Of a stretch of DNA of 64,000 nt, positions 46,640-59,160 are shown piece after piece. The notes below the pieces were generated by a model. It ran no database searches, was not told where the DNA came from, and saw only the letters and a program-made list of their open reading frames with translations. Both the position numbers and the translations under genes were made by a program. This DNA comes from Acestrorhynchus altus (Eukaryota; Chordata; Actinopteri; Characiformes; Acestrorhynchidae). Each line of letters opens with the position of its first letter. Within the stretch, counting starts at the first letter, position 1. The DNA lies in contig CM067509.1 in assembly GCA_034509495.1 (NCBI GenBank), positions 1,742,180-1,806,179 on the forward strand. The letters are read 5' to 3'.

Positions 46640-47720
46640 TTATTGCCTGAAATAAGCATTTGATACAATAGAAAAACAGAACTTAATATTAGAAATTCAG
46701 ATCTTCTCCAAATCTTTCAGGTTTTGGGGTCGTCACAGGGTACATTGAGTTTCAGCACCCTCCAAAGATTTTCTACTGGGATCAGGTCTGGAAACTGGCT
46801 TGGTCACGCCAGGACCTTAAAATGCTTTTTCCAGAGCCACTCCTTAGTTGCCCTGGCTGTGTGTTTTGGGTCATTTTCATACTGGAGGTCCCAGCCATGA
46901 CCCATTTTCAATCCTCTTATAGAAGGAAGGAGGTTGTTAGCCAAAATCTTATGATACATTCCTTCATCCATCAGTGTTTCAATATGGTGCAGTTGTCCTG
47001 TCCCCTTTGCAGTAAAGCAGCCCCAAAGTATGATGTTTCCACCGCCATGCTTCATGGTTGGATTTGTGTTCTTGGGGTTGTATTCATTCTTCTTCTTCCC
47101 CTAAACCTAGCAAGTGGAGTTGATTCCAAAAAGGTCTATTTTGCTCTCATCTGATCACATGACCTTCTCCCATGCCTCCTCTGGATCATCCAGATGGTCA
47201 TTGGTGCACTTCGAATGGGCCTGGACATGTGCTAGCATGAGCAGGGGGACCTTGTGTACCCTGCAGGTTTTTAATCCATGGCGGCATAATGTATTAATAA
47301 TGGTAATTTTGAGACGGTGGTCCCAGATCTCTTCAGGTCATTGACAAGGTCCTCCTGTGTAATTCTGAGCTGATTCCTGACCTTTTTCAGAATCATCCTT
47401 ACCCCACAAAGGCAAGATTTTGCCCAGACCGCGGTAGATTGTCAGTCATTGTAACCAATCCGAGACTTGTGCAGGTTGATTATTTTGTGCCTGGTGTCCT
47501 TAGACAGCTCATTGGTCTTGGCCATGGCCATAAAATGCAAATAAATTATAAAAAAATCATAAAATGTAATTTTCTGGATTTTTTGTATTCTTTCTCTCGC
47601 AGTTGAAGTGTACCTATGATAAATATTACACACCTCTCCATTCTTTGTAAGTAGGAAACTGGACCTTCCAGAAAGATATCTTTATACTATATATATATTA
47701 TTATTATTATATATATATAT
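46640..47720 (-). mobile_element. Near-full-length Tc1-like transposon, degenerate transposase
   Basis: The best-preserved transposase here. The minus strand starts at ATG 47525 with MAKTNELSKDTRHKIINLHK (HTH). It passes RITQEDLVNDLKRSGTTVSK, then SCDQMRAKIDLFGINSTC; the first catalytic Asp region SDETK has become CDQMR. It continues through PTMKHGGGNIILWGCFTAKG, DEGMYHKILANNLLPS and QYENDPKHTARATKEWL (E-N-D in place of the usual D-N-D), then a PDLIPVENLWRVLKLN-like tail (46795-46740). There are in-frame stops near 47440 and 47230. An intact Tc1 transposase has about 340 residues. Right flank 47700-47725 is (TA)n, a typical Tc1 target. Confidence 0.85.
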
Positions 47721-50700
47721 ATATAAATGCATTACAATTAGTTCGACCACTACAGGTTTCATTCCAGATTGAGCAAATGCATATATTGGTATAGTTTCAC
47801 CATAAGCACACAGGATTTAATTTCAGTGAGTTTTATTATGCCATTATTCCCTCCTGCTTTTATCACTTTTAAAAGCATATTATAAATAAACTTGACTTGA
47901 ACTTGACATGTCTATTACTTATTGGATGATTACTATGGTTACCACAGGGCTTCTGTAATACAGAGAGAAAAAGGAAAACACAATAAATGCTCTTGGGGAA
48001 AAAAGGTATAATACTGGAGTCCTTGCTCTCGACTGGTCTCAAGGGAAAGTTTTAAGTCCCCCTCATCCTGAAACTGAGACAAAACTGAGTCCAAATGTTG
48101 TTAATGTGCTGCTGAATGTCACAAGACCAAGACCATTCATGTATGGCCTTGAAACTTTGTCTAAAGACCAAGATTTGTCTAAAGACCAAGAGCACTACAA
48201 AACTAGCTTCAAACTATTCACACCATTACTTTATTTTGGTTCATTTTGCGCACAGCATTCATGTGCATCAAACAGATGCATCACAAAACATCATGGATGG
48301 TCAGAATTCTGGCTCTGTTCATTGCTTATGGGAAGCCTCTATTCCTGATGCTCTCTCCAAAGCAAGACATTTGGGATCACATTTTTCACACAACACCTGT
48401 TCCATGAAAAGCAAATCAAAGTGCTGTTGTCCACTATACTGTTCCAACTGCTCCATAGCTAGGCTGCCTCATCATAAAACAGAAGTTTTATTTGTATTAC
48501 ACTGAATGTAAAAGAGGAAAACACAAGTGTTGCCAATAAAATCGTTATATATAAAGTACTTCTTTACCATTGCAGTATAAAAAAGCTCAAAATCAAGAAA
48601 TATGCAACGCTCCCAACTTAAGCAAACAAGCTGCGTGTGCAACCAGCCTCGGTATGCATTCGTATGACATTTTAGGTAGCTAGCAAGGTGGCATCTTCTC
48701 AAAGCTAAGTCATTATTCAAAGAGATCCATACCCCCCCCAATCCTGCTTGCACCAAAGTGGGACAAGGACACACATGCCGCGGTGTAGAGGAGGTGGGGG
48801 CAAACGAGGAAAGCTAAAGAACACAGCCCACTCGAGAGGCATCACTGGACACCGCCACCTATCAGCTCTCAAATTACAGCGTCTGTCCTCGCTCTCCTAC
48901 GGAGAAAATATTACATAGCGATTATCGCAGTCCCCATGTGGCCAATAATAGGCCAGGTCCCGGTCAGCTTTCATTAAGGGGGCTGGCGGTGCTGTGATAA
49001 GAGTACTCAATGGGGAAGGCTGCCTACTGAGCGTGGAGAGAGAGTGAGTGAGAGCAAGTGAGAGAGAGAGAGAGCAGTAGAAAGGTGAATACAGGTTACC
49101 AAGAAGGCCTCAGGAAGCTTGCTCGAAACACACAGCTGGACTCTGGCACCCAGGCATGACCCCCCACCAGCGATGAGGGAATTTTCAAGCACCAGGCATT
49201 ACTCTGAATGCTGAAAGAGAAATTCACAGGCCTTGAAGCGATGGAATGGTGGATGCTTGTTGCGACACCTGGGTCTTTTTGGCCTCAGGGATATTTATAA
49301 TTTGACTAAGTTTAAGGCTACAGCTTGGGGAGGTAAAGGTAGGGATTCTGTTTGACTTCAGGGTAATGACACAAGTCACATGTGACACATACGTATAAAC
49401 CAACACCTGCATTGTGACTTCGGTGTAATCATTCACATTTTTTACTTTTTTTATTATTATTCTGCTACTATACTTTTTGTGTCTCAGCATTTCAGCTGTC
49501 TAACCCAGTGGCTTTCAAACTGTGAATCGTGAGCGCCTTGTGGGTTTCAGCAATGGCAACTGCAAAAGATACTCCTGTGTTATAATTAAATTGGCTACAC
49601 ACAGCAAGCATAGTCATGTGAGGTCAGACTGTTGAGCAAAGCTACCTGCCAGTAAATATATTTCTGCAGCACTGTATTCCTTCTGGTATAAATCAACCTC
49701 AGTAAAGCCCTTTAAGTCAACTATGATCAGAATCCAGAACTGGCAAGCATAACTAATTTAACCATTTTGCAAGTAGGTGGCTACTTGTAATTGTCCGCTC
49801 TAAGTGAGCTTCTTTTCTGTACTATTGAACATGCAACTTTGGAAGCTGAATGTTCAGACTGAACCTGTGAAAGGGTAAAACCAGGCATCTGTTCTGCTTG
49901 GTATATACTAGCATTATTTAGTCATACCACATATTTAGTAGACTAACTAATTTACATCATTTACTATTGGCTAAAATGTTAAAATAACAATTTGAAACAC
50001 AAATAATGAGTGGTTTCATTTTCACATATATTTAAATCTGTTTTTGCAATAGTTTTCAAATGGTGGGCAAAGGATAATGTATTATTATTAAAAAAATTGC
50101 TTGCAATTGATGAAATGTGTGCATTTCTCTAAACCACTACGAGAGCCGAGCTAATATGTCTACAGAGGACATCACAAGTGGCAACCATTGGGGACCAAGC
50201 GCTAAGTAGCATTATGGAGCCAGTGGAGCCCAAATTATGGGCAAAGATTTTAGAATGGCTTCTATTTATAATAGATGTGGAGTCTCAAAATGAGAGCCAC
50301 ATAGTGTTTGACCTTTTGACCTTTTTATTTTTTAATATTCAAGAGGTATCAGTGGAGTCCCCGTGCTCTAGCATTGGTTAGCTGCCAATTCACTTGTTAA
50401 TGCAGTGCAGATGATTTCCAAAAGGATATCCAAAAACTCTTTATTTAATAATTTGAGACAGCAGCTTAAAGTGGACGAATTGCTCTTCGAAGCAATTTCC
50501 ACGAGTGTTATCAAGTTTGATAAGAGGTTAAGACAGCAATGAAGCAATCGTCAGCTAATCGTCATTCATGTACCAAGGGCAGAAATGTTGCAGCGTTTTA
50601 ACTTTACTGGAGCAGCGATTACATTGTGCTGCCATTCTTCATTCCAATCTAAAGTTCCGCTTGTTTTCATTCTCACAGCGAAGTTTAGTTCGCTGTCAGA

Positions 50701-51279
50701 TCACCTACCTTGGCCTCAAACCTTGGACTTTAGAAAGGTTTACCAAAAGACAGGTCATCTTAGGCTAGAGATATACAGTACTTGCAATGCATTTGCATAG
50801 ACAACCAGCTGTGTTGTCTCTGGTCTGGACGTCCAGAAAACACTGACCAGGTTTCAACACTGACTTTTAAAATAACACTGATGTCTCGCCAGCGGATCTG
50901 ACAAGCACATTCATCACTGTGCGAGTGCATGGACACATCATACAGATGTGGGTAATCGCTAACTTGCTTACACAGACTTTCTTTAGAACTCTATGACATT
51001 TTGATGCTGCTGAGTGTCTGCACTGCCCTTAGCCTTTGTGTGTATGGCACCTCGCATACGCGTCATGTAAATTTCTGGGGATGTGCACAAGTGACATGCC
51101 AAACAGATGCAGGATACATATGGCTGCCATCAGGTGTATGTAGGTTTAGCAGCAAGTATGTCTCTGGCCTTACAGAAAAGATACTGTTTAAGCTCTAATT
51201 GGACAGCTGCTGTTAAACTAAACGAATCGGTTGGCTTCTGCCAAAGAAAATACATTTTCCTGCTTTCATATTTGAGCAT
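47721..51279. other. Unique intergenic DNA with a CNE-like stretch
   Basis: Contains an AAAGACCAAGA duplication near 48160-48190, a GA-rich tract at 49037-49074, and 48860-49030, a balanced homopolymer-poor stretch that is a good conserved non-coding candidate. The longest frames (129 codons at 48116-48505; 100 at 48774-48472) have no recognisable domains. Confidence 0.4.
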
Positions 51280-51620
51280 TGTCCCAAAAGTATTGGGGCA
51301 CCTGCTCATTCATTGCTTCTTCCCAAATCAAGGGTATTTAAAAGAGTCAAGGGAAGGCTTTCTACTAGATTTTGGAATATTGCTATGAGATTTGATTGCA
51401 ATCAGCAGCAAGAATGTTAGTGAGGTCAGGATTTTGAAGGATCACCACCCCACTTCATCCCAAAAGTATTGGATGCAGAGTTCATGAGAGTCCTATTCTA
51501 TTGGTAGTACCTCTCTACAGGGACTAGACAAGCTGTCTGTGTCAATTTGCACCTGTGTCAGCAATGACTGTTACTTAAAGTAGAAGAACGCAGGGGCGTC
51601 CACACACATTTGGACATATT
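51280..51620 (+). mobile_element. Non-autonomous Tc1/mariner-like MITE
   Basis: Starts GTCCCAAAAGTATTGGGGCA, ends CACACACATTTGGACATATT, and contains CAAGGGAAGGCTTTCTACTA and GAGAGTCCTATTCTATTGG. It is the inverse orientation of the element at 1484-1957. No coding capacity. Confidence 0.65.
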
Positions 51621-52736
51621 AATACCAAGTTATATTGTTCACCTCCAGAACTTACCATTTTAGATTTCAGGGGGTCCTAAGTGTTAATGACCCCTTTACC
51701 TATTAAAAAGTGAAAATGTCAAGAAAATGGCTCAATAATTCAATATGCCAAGTCTAAACTGTGCACAAATAAGTCATTATTTTGAAAAACTACATTGACA
51801 TTTTGAAAAATAAGTTATTATTCTTGAGCAACAAAATGACATTAGAACATGGATGATGCAAGTTATTTATTGACAAGATTTATGTATGTGTAGTTCATTC
51901 ATTCCCATGGTGACAGCTGGAGTGCCTTCCCTGTAAGAAATAGAGGGCCTTAGAAACAGACGTAGAAGGAGAGCAAGCAAGTAGAGCTCATTACCAGAGG
52001 AGGAAGCACAGCAGGAAAGAGATCAACAGGAGGGCAATCATTACTGACAGAAGGCGTTCAAAGGAGGGTAAGGATGTAGAATAAAAGCAGGACACAAACT
52101 GTGGTTCCTAGATTCTCATCGGTCTTCTCTCACTCAATATTTTATATATGCAAGCATTTCAAACAGTGTTTAGATGTCATTTATTAAATTCTCTGTATGC
52201 AGTAATTGGTGGTACAATGGAGATGGAAGTCTGAGACCATGGACAGGATGCCAGGGTTGTCATTTGATAACTTTGCAATGAAGCAGCAGGTGTTCAAGGA
52301 AAAAATCCCCAACAGTGGCAGATTCACCAGAGTAGTATATCTGCATTCTTCACAGGGACATGCTAATTGACTTTGTGTTGTGACAGGGAGAAAGTGTCCT
52401 GCATAAATCTGCCTCTTCAAATGCACCTTCACATTTTGGATAAAGGCGCTGTGTCTAGCTGACCACCAAGGCCCTGGAGGAGAAAGCAGGCAGTATAGGC
52501 TGCATGCAGTCAGTGTGTGTTGGTTGCAGCGTGGCTTCTTAACTGAGAACACTGTGTAGTTTGAAAGATTTACCCTGAATCCTACTTTTCTCACAGCCGT
52601 GCAGGGTGGTGTGCATGGCCGACTGGCTGGAAAAAAAACTCAATGTTGTTTACATGGTTTTAGAATCTCTAACTTGCTAAATAAAAGATTCAGAAAGCTT
52701 TAGCATTGAATACTATGACGCTTGGACACAAAAACT
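51621..52736. other. No recognised feature
   Basis: A minus-strand frame at 52594-52184 (136 codons) has several cysteines but no motif I recognise and no flanking support. Confidence 0.4.
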
Positions 52737-53047
52737 TTAAGCTTTAGAACTCAAGGTGAGTTTTAAGGAATGTTTTCATTCACCAGAACAGTATTTATAG
52801 GAGACCGTCACACATACCAGATGTTGTTATTTTCAGATGATCCTAGCCTGCTCAAATCTGTCTTCATTCAAGATTCAGAATTTAAATGTGTGAATGAATT
52901 TGACCATGTTTTGATTTAAAAAATAATTTGCATTATTTACATTTGCTTATAAAGACTGATTAAGGACTGTATATGTCATTCAGTGTTTTTGCACTGTAGG
53001 TGGAATATTTTTATGAATTTCTAATGATTAGGCTGGAGGGATAATAT

Positions 53048-53054
<7 letters not shown>

Positions 53055-53134
<80 letters not shown>

Positions 53135-53491
53135 TAACAGATGNNNNNNNNNNNNNNNNNNNNNNNNNNNNNNNNNNNNNNNNNNNNNNNNNNNNNNNNN
53201 NNNNNNNNNNNNNNNNNNNNNNNNNNNNNNNNNNNNNNNNNNNNNNNNNNNNNNNNNNNNNNNNNNNNNNNNNNNNNNNNNNNNNNNNNNNNNNNNNNNN
53301 NNNNNNNNNNNNNNNNNNNNNNNNNNNNNNNNNNNNNNNNNNNNNNNNNNNNNNNNNNNNNNNNNNNNNNNNNNNNNNNNNNNNNNNNNNNNNNNNNNNN
53401 NNNNNNNNNNNNNNNNNNNNNNNNNNNNNNNNNNNNNNNNNNNNNNNNNNNNNNNNNNNNNNNNNNNNNNNNNNNNNNNNNNNNNNNNNNN

Positions 53492-53529
<38 letters not shown>
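53055..53529. repeat. (TA)n microsatellite spanning the gap
   Basis: About 38 TA units at 53055-53130 and about 18 at 53492-53529 on either side of the Ns. Its true length is unknown. Confidence 0.9.
53144..53491. other. Assembly gap (348 N)
   Basis: Run of N. The gap lies inside an AT microsatellite, the probable cause of the assembly break. Peptides reported across it are meaningless. Confidence 0.99.
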
Positions 53530-53533
<4 letters not shown>

Positions 53534-53975
53534 TAGAAATAATATAATAAGTTCTTCAAAATACATGACAGTAGTCCGAAAAGTGGTATTATCTTTTATT
53601 AGTTATGTCTGTATAAGTATTATCCCTTCTAATCTGTGAGCAAAAAAGAGAGCAAACAGTCCCTCTGTTCTCATTTTCCTATATAACCCAATATCTGTGT
53701 CAGTGATCTGATCAGCCTCACCCCCTCTCCTTGATCAGTCAGAGTCTGCATGCAGGTTTAGTATGTACACATAGATAGAGCAGTAATCATACACTGGAAG
53801 CTCCTTTGGCATGTAAACTGGGATTTAATTCAGTGGGAAATGAATTAATTTGAGCTGTTTTCTGAGCTGGAGTACACACTTATCATAAGCCTGGTATGTT
53901 ACTCTGATGCCGAGAAATTAAGCATAAAACATGGCATGTAATTGCCTGCAAAATGTGGATCTCGGGTTCTAAGAG

Positions 53976-54177
53976 ATAGTGGGGAAAAAAACACTACTTC
54001 AGCACAACTCAAATGATAAAAACACCTCCATATTCAGCTTCAACAACTTTAAACAACTGGTTAACAGATGGATTAAGCAAAGTAGAAGGTGAAGCATGCT
54101 GTGTGTGTAAAAAAGAGAGAAAGAGAGCATGAGCGAGAATTAGTATGAGATTTCCATATTTCAGCACAAATTAAATG
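53976..54177. other. No recognised feature
   Basis: Short unique spacer between the TTAA element and the LINE fragment. Confidence 0.4.
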
Positions 54178-55020
54178 TAGGATAGGATAGAACTTTATTG
54201 ATCCCTTGGGAGGGTTCCCTCAGGGAAATTAAGGTTCCAGCCGCAACATAGGTACAGTACAGAAAGATCGAGATAATTTAGTAAAGAAACACTATATAAA
54301 TATAAAAATATATATAATATAGAGACTATATTATAATGTACAATATATATAAATAGTACCTGAGAAAAAGTAGAAAAAGAGAGAAAGAGTCCAGTAGAAC
54401 GGGGTATTGCACATTATTACTGTTATTGCACTTAAAACTGTGTATTGCATTGTTATTATTGCACTTTATTGCACCAAGTCCAGATGTGTTGTGGTTGTGG
54501 GTTGTGAGTGAGTTACTGGTTGTTCCTACTCATTCCCATTTTTCATCCTCCTGTTAGCCCTCCTCCCCCCCAGAGAGGAGTTGTACAGTCTGACGGCGTG
54601 TGGGACAAAAGAGTTTTTAAGTCTATTGGTCCTGCACTTGGGAAGGAGCAGTCTCTCACTGAACAGGCTCCTCTGGTGGCTGATGACAGTGTGTAGAGGA
54701 TGACTGGCATTGTCCATAATGTCCAGCAGTTTTTTCAGAGTCCTCTTCTCTGCCACTGACACCAAAGAGTCCAGCTTTGTGCCAACCACAGAGCCAGCCC
54801 GCCTGATCAGTTTGTCCAGCCTGTGTGTGTCCTTCTTGGATATGCTGCCCCCCAGGACACCACAGTGTAGAAAATATGTTGAAGGACCGTAGCCTCCTCA
54901 GAAAGTACAGCCTGCTCTGTCCCTTTCTGTACAGGTGGTCGATGTTACATGACCAGTCCAACTTTCTGTCCAGCCACAGCCCGAGGTACTTGTAGGAATG
55001 TAGTCTTCCTTCTGAACGCT
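54178..55020 (-). mobile_element. LINE ORF2 C-terminus plus 3' UTR
   Basis: Minus strand from 55010: a YKYLGLWLDRKLDWSCNI-like segment, then LYRKGQSRLYFLRRLRSFNI, both typical of the RT thumb region of fish jockey-group LINEs. After a deletion comes VGTKLDSLVSVAEKRTLKKL, then DIMDNASHPLHTVISHQRS and SFVPHAVRLYNSSLGG, the ORF2 end near 54560. The 3' UTR runs to GATAG repeats at 54178 and is near-identical to 14392-14560. 5'-truncated and inactive. Confidence 0.8.
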
Positions 55021-55618
55021 GAACAGTACATGTTTACATTGCAACCACTAAAATGTCACTTTGTAAAAGGAAGGAATTACAGGTGGAAGTTGGGGGCAAA
55101 ATGTGGTAACATTTTTAATACATTTCTACATATTTTTCTTGAATTTGATTTTTGTCACAGAAAAAAAGTATATTGTGAACATTTATCATGAAATCCAGAA
55201 AAGCAACAGTACAAAACAAATCACTGGAAATGAGCAAATTAATGGAATCTCTGTATTGTCAAGATATTCGTATTAAGTATATCAACAATCTGACCACTTT
55301 TTAAGATATTTGATAAATCATTAGAAATATGTTCTTACTTTAATATGTTTTATGTACTTTATGGCAATGTTTTTGACTTTTATTTGCCAAAATACTTCAT
55401 ACAGTATCAACATTTTCTGTATTTTTACTAATATATGTACACCAGTGAAAGATGTGCAGTGCACTTTGTTCACAGTCGCATGCTGAAAATCAGCAAATAT
55501 AGGCATGAAGTATAATATGCATATTCCTTTTTATTATTAAAATAGTATCACACTCTATAACCCTGTATGGCATTTCTTTGACCTTGGTGAATATGACAAC
55601 ATATTTAGATCTCCCTCG

Positions 55619-55649
<31 letters not shown>

Positions 55650-56293
55650 ATTTACGTTTTTTTCTGCGGTAAGAAAAGCTGATGATCTGAACTCAGGCAC
55701 GTCCCAGTGTATATATGAAAAGCTTTCTTCCCTTCTCAAGTGGGACGTGGGCCAGCCTGAGCTCTTGCACAAATATCATCATTCTCAATCTCATCGCTCC
55801 TGCCTGCAAGCCAATGCCTTGCCAAGCCCCTTCTGTTTCCCTGACATTTAATGCACTTTCACTTTGGACAAATAATGAGAGGAAATTTGCTGACACTCAC
55901 TGTCTCCATTGCCTCTTGAATCCGCTGTATTGAATTGCTGGGCTTTTTTGAAATAGAAAATAGATGAGCTGTATATTTTCAAATCAAAAGGGAACATCAT
56001 CTGTATGCAGTGCTCTTGGATTTCCTACATGAGTGAGTCCCATTATCATGACTTCATAAACAGCAGGATGTGTTCATGTGCAAATTCACAGTTGGACTCT
56101 TTGACATTAATATCTATGAGCTGCACGGAAGGTTTTAATGCACTAGCATTTTAAGGTGTGTTTAATATTGGTAGTGATTACTCTCTTAGGGTGAATGCTG
56201 CCATGGGAAACCTGGAGCACTGAATAACTGGACCAAATCTCCCTGTGGAGGTTGGTCCCAGTTTGCTTTCAAATCAACTGTGGTCTGAACTTC
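55021..56293. other. Unique DNA with (CT)n and a CNE-like stretch
   Basis: (CT)n at 55623-55649. 55690-56080 is balanced and homopolymer-poor and may be conserved non-coding DNA. No supported gene. Confidence 0.4.
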
Positions 56294-56690
56294 TGATGCT
56301 AGTTTGATGCATGGCTCTGTTTGATCTTCTAATTATGGAATGTGTAATAACGAGGTGGAGGAACGGAGGAATGAAGTTAAGATGTTCAACCTCAGGAACA
56401 CCAGTGTGGTGGTGGTAGTATTAGGCCCTTAAACTAGATATTGAACAATGCAGCGTTTCTGATGCTGTTTTGACCTATGGATGTGTTCAATTTTCTGAAT
56501 TATGAAATAAGTTTTAATAAGAAGGACGTTCAATCCCAGGAACATTATACCAACCGGGAAATCTGGTAGTGGTAGCATCATGGTCTGGAGCTGGATATGG
56601 ACTGGATATGATGCTATGATGTTTTTACTCAATGGTGTGTTTGATCTTCCAATTATGAAATGGATAGTAGCCATGGTGACACATGTTCAA
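56294..56690. repeat. Three degenerate ~150-bp direct repeats
   Basis: Units start with TGATGCT at 56294, 56460 and 56609 (periods 166 and 149). Each is followed by a TTTGATCTTCTAATTATGGAATG-like block, and the first two also share a CAACCTCAGGAACACCAGTG-like block. GGTAGTGGTAGCATCATGGT at 56565 resembles the glycine-rich strand of a Tc1 transposase, so the unit may derive from transposon sequence. Confidence 0.5.
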
Positions 56691-57199
56691 AGCTATTATA
56701 AATCACTTCATTAACACATAACTGCACAGCCATTATATTATTAATGAATGTAACAGGCCTGTAACAGAGATTTTACCCCTCCTCCAAATAAAGGCTCTAT
56801 AAATGAGTTCAATTCATTAAGTGGTGCAATCGAGGAACCATTCATGCTACCATAAAGAACCATAGAAAGCAGTTTAAACAAGCATGCTTCTAAATGGACC
56901 TAAGAGCGGTTCGTCTACAGTAATGCTTGAAGAACCTTTTGTAGTATCTTTATTTTAAAGCATGCACACAATGACCTAATAACACATGACTGAAAGCAGA
57001 CTTTGTAAAGTCATTACAAAGCTAAAAGCCACTTCTGATCCAGCTACATTTCCATTTTACAAAATTATGAACGAATTCCTGGGAGATCAACCCCTTGCTA
57101 ACATGGATGAACAGGATGGATGTTGGGTTTGTTGACGACCTACTTGAACAGTCGTACACATGTTCATCAGATTACTCGCAGTGGTGTGCATGTACAGCA
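56691..57199. other. AGAACCA-type repeat remnant, otherwise unique
   Basis: 56810-56960 contains GAGGAACCATTCATG, AAAGAACCATAGAAAG and GAAGAACCTTTTG, related to the palindromic repeat at 38880-39090. Confidence 0.4.
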
Positions 57200-58035
57200 C
57201 CCTCCACAATAACTGACACCCCTGATCTGAGGTTTAAAAATCCTTAAAATAAATTTTATTATACAACTTTTATTACAGAAACATAATCTCACACTGATAA
57301 ATGTCATCTTTAATTCAAGTGAATTAAAAAAATATCACTGATTAAGATTTTTTTTTCATAAAATTACCTGTTCCACATTTATTGGCACCCCTAACAATTC
57401 CGAGAAAATAAATGTAATTGAAGCATTTCTGCCATTTCTACTAGTTTATATAGTTGTTCAGAGTATCTATGAAACTTTCATTGGTAATTCATCACTTTTT
57501 TTTTGTTTTTTCCCTAGAGTATAACTATGACGTGACACAGGTTTATTTCTCTTCTCTACTCTTCAACATGAGAAACACAAGAGAACACACCATTCAAGTC
57601 AGATGTGTGTCGACCTTCAAAGGTCATGTTGTGGGTCTGTTTCTCTTCCAAAGGCCAAAGGAGCCTTGTTAGGATTCATGGCATCATGAAATGCCAGGAC
57701 ATTTTGAATCAAAATTTGGTGGCCTCTGCCTGAAAGCTGAAGAGGTTTCATCAATGGGTCTTTCAGCTTGATAATGACCCTTAATGTGGCCAAATCTACA
57801 CAATCATGGTTCACCAGTCACAAAATCAAGCTGCTCCCATGGACATCTCAATCCCCAGACCTACACCGAATTTAAACCTGTGGACCCATGACTCAGGACA
57901 ACTAAGAGAGATTGTACAAGGAGGAATTGTCAAATGTCCTTCTGTCTGTATTCTCCCTTCTTGTAACATGTTATCTGAGAAGAATAGGTGATTAGTTAAG
58001 TCTTGTTGGCAAAAGTTTATTTATTTTAAGAATCG
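57200..58035 (+). mobile_element. Tc1-like transposon relic
   Basis: CAATAACTGACACCCCTG at 57207-57224 and TTATTGGCACCCCT near 57380 are terminal/subterminal repeats of a fish Tc1 type. Coding traces on the plus strand: GGGTCTGTTTCTCTTCCAAA, then a VFQLDNDP segment near 57759-57780 (second catalytic Asp), then the QSPDL motif near 57850 followed by a decayed NPIENLW. The N-terminal HTH is unrecognisable. Frames are broken, and the third catalytic region is lost. Confidence 0.7.
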
Positions 58036-58063
58036 TTTCTCAATAAATGCACTTGAATTAAAC

Positions 58064-58126
<63 letters not shown>
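58064..58126. repeat. (ATTG)n microsatellite
   Basis: About 15-16 tandem ATTG tetramers; the peptide repeat NQSI on the other strand is translated microsatellite. Confidence 0.95.
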
Positions 58127-58369
58127 TTCATCAGCTTGTTGAGTAGAGTGTACATAAACACCTAGATCTGAATTTAGAATCAGAATGAATTCAGACAGAT
58201 CTTTACATATAAACATAGCCGTATTCAGTAAATAAAACAGCCCAGCATATATTTTAATCCACAAGCCTCCTACACTGAGGAAAATCAGTGTGTTTCATTC
58301 TGAAGGAATATATATATATATATATATACACAGATAAATTGCAATTGATTACAGATAATTGCATGATGG
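58127..58369. other. No recognised feature
   Basis: Includes a short (TA)n at 58308-58328. Confidence 0.45.
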
Positions 58370-59150
58370 AAGACGTATTGCACATTATGTTGTATTGGAA
58401 AACTCTAATAGTGCTGGTTGTACAGTCTAACAGCAGCAGGAAGGAAGGACCAGCGATACTGCTCTTTCACACACTTAGGGTGAAGCACCCTGTCATTGAA
58501 GGAAGCCAATGCTACCAGTCTCATGCATGGGTGGGAGGCATTCTGCTGCATGGATGCCAGCTTGGCTAACATCCTTCTGTCTCCGACCACCTGCACTGGG
58601 TCTAAGGGGCTTCCCAGGACAGAACTGGCCTTCGTAATGAGCTTGTTCAGTCTTGTCTGCCATCAAAATACTGCTGCACCAGCAAACCACACCATAAAAG
58701 ATGGTAGATGCCACCACTGTGTCAAAGAAGGTCCCCAAGGGTACTCCCTGCACTCCAAATGACCTCTGTTTAGTCAGTAGGTGGAGTCTGCTCTGGCCTG
58801 CCTCCTGTCTTCAGCCAATGGTTCTGCACACATCAGTCCACAAAGTGCTGGATCAGTTCTCTGTACTTGCTGTACTTCTTGTTATTTAGGAGGCCAATGA
58901 TCACTGACTTCTGAAGAGATGATGCTAGGATAGTGTTAGTCCATCGGGAAGTCAAGCCTCTCAGGGATGGAGGGTACTGATGGAGGGATGACAAGGTGCT
59001 TTGTACAATTGAAGAAAACTTTCTGGACTGAAATCTGCAAGTGTTACAAAAGCAAACCCTTAAAGTAAGCCAGTGTCCTTTAAGTTGGGAAAAATCAGGG
59101 CTCTTAAACACAGGATTAGAAACTCAGTGGATGTGGGCAGACTATTAAAA
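58370..59150 (-). mobile_element. LINE ORF2 C-terminal half
   Basis: Minus strand from about 58910: KYSKYRELIQHFVD, then a diverged CVQNH (RT region upstream of the T-K-T-K-E-M motif), followed by a deletion. GTFFDTVVASTIFYGVVCWC comes near 58740, then VVGDRRMLAKLASMQQNASHP and CVKEQYRWSFLPAAVRLYNQ at 58590-58405. The order matches jockey-group fish LINEs; the F-x-D-D region and much of the thumb are deleted. Related to, but not the same subfamily as, 54178-55020. Inactive. Confidence 0.75.
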
Positions 59151-59160
59151 TCCCCACAGC

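Larger units (their letters stand above)
52741..53975 (+). mobile_element. TTAA-associated element expanded by (TA)n and a gap
   Basis: TTAA at 52737-52740, then GCTTTAGAACTCAAGG. The right end, GGATCTCGGGTTCTAAGAG, finishes at 53975 and reverses to CTCTTAGAACCCGAG, an inverted match to the left end. The interior matches 13453-14224 on both sides of a (TA)n expansion that contains the assembly gap. Confidence 0.65.

Noticed and set aside
53011..53566. Long frames across the N run
   Set aside because: Composed of Ns and translated TA repeats.
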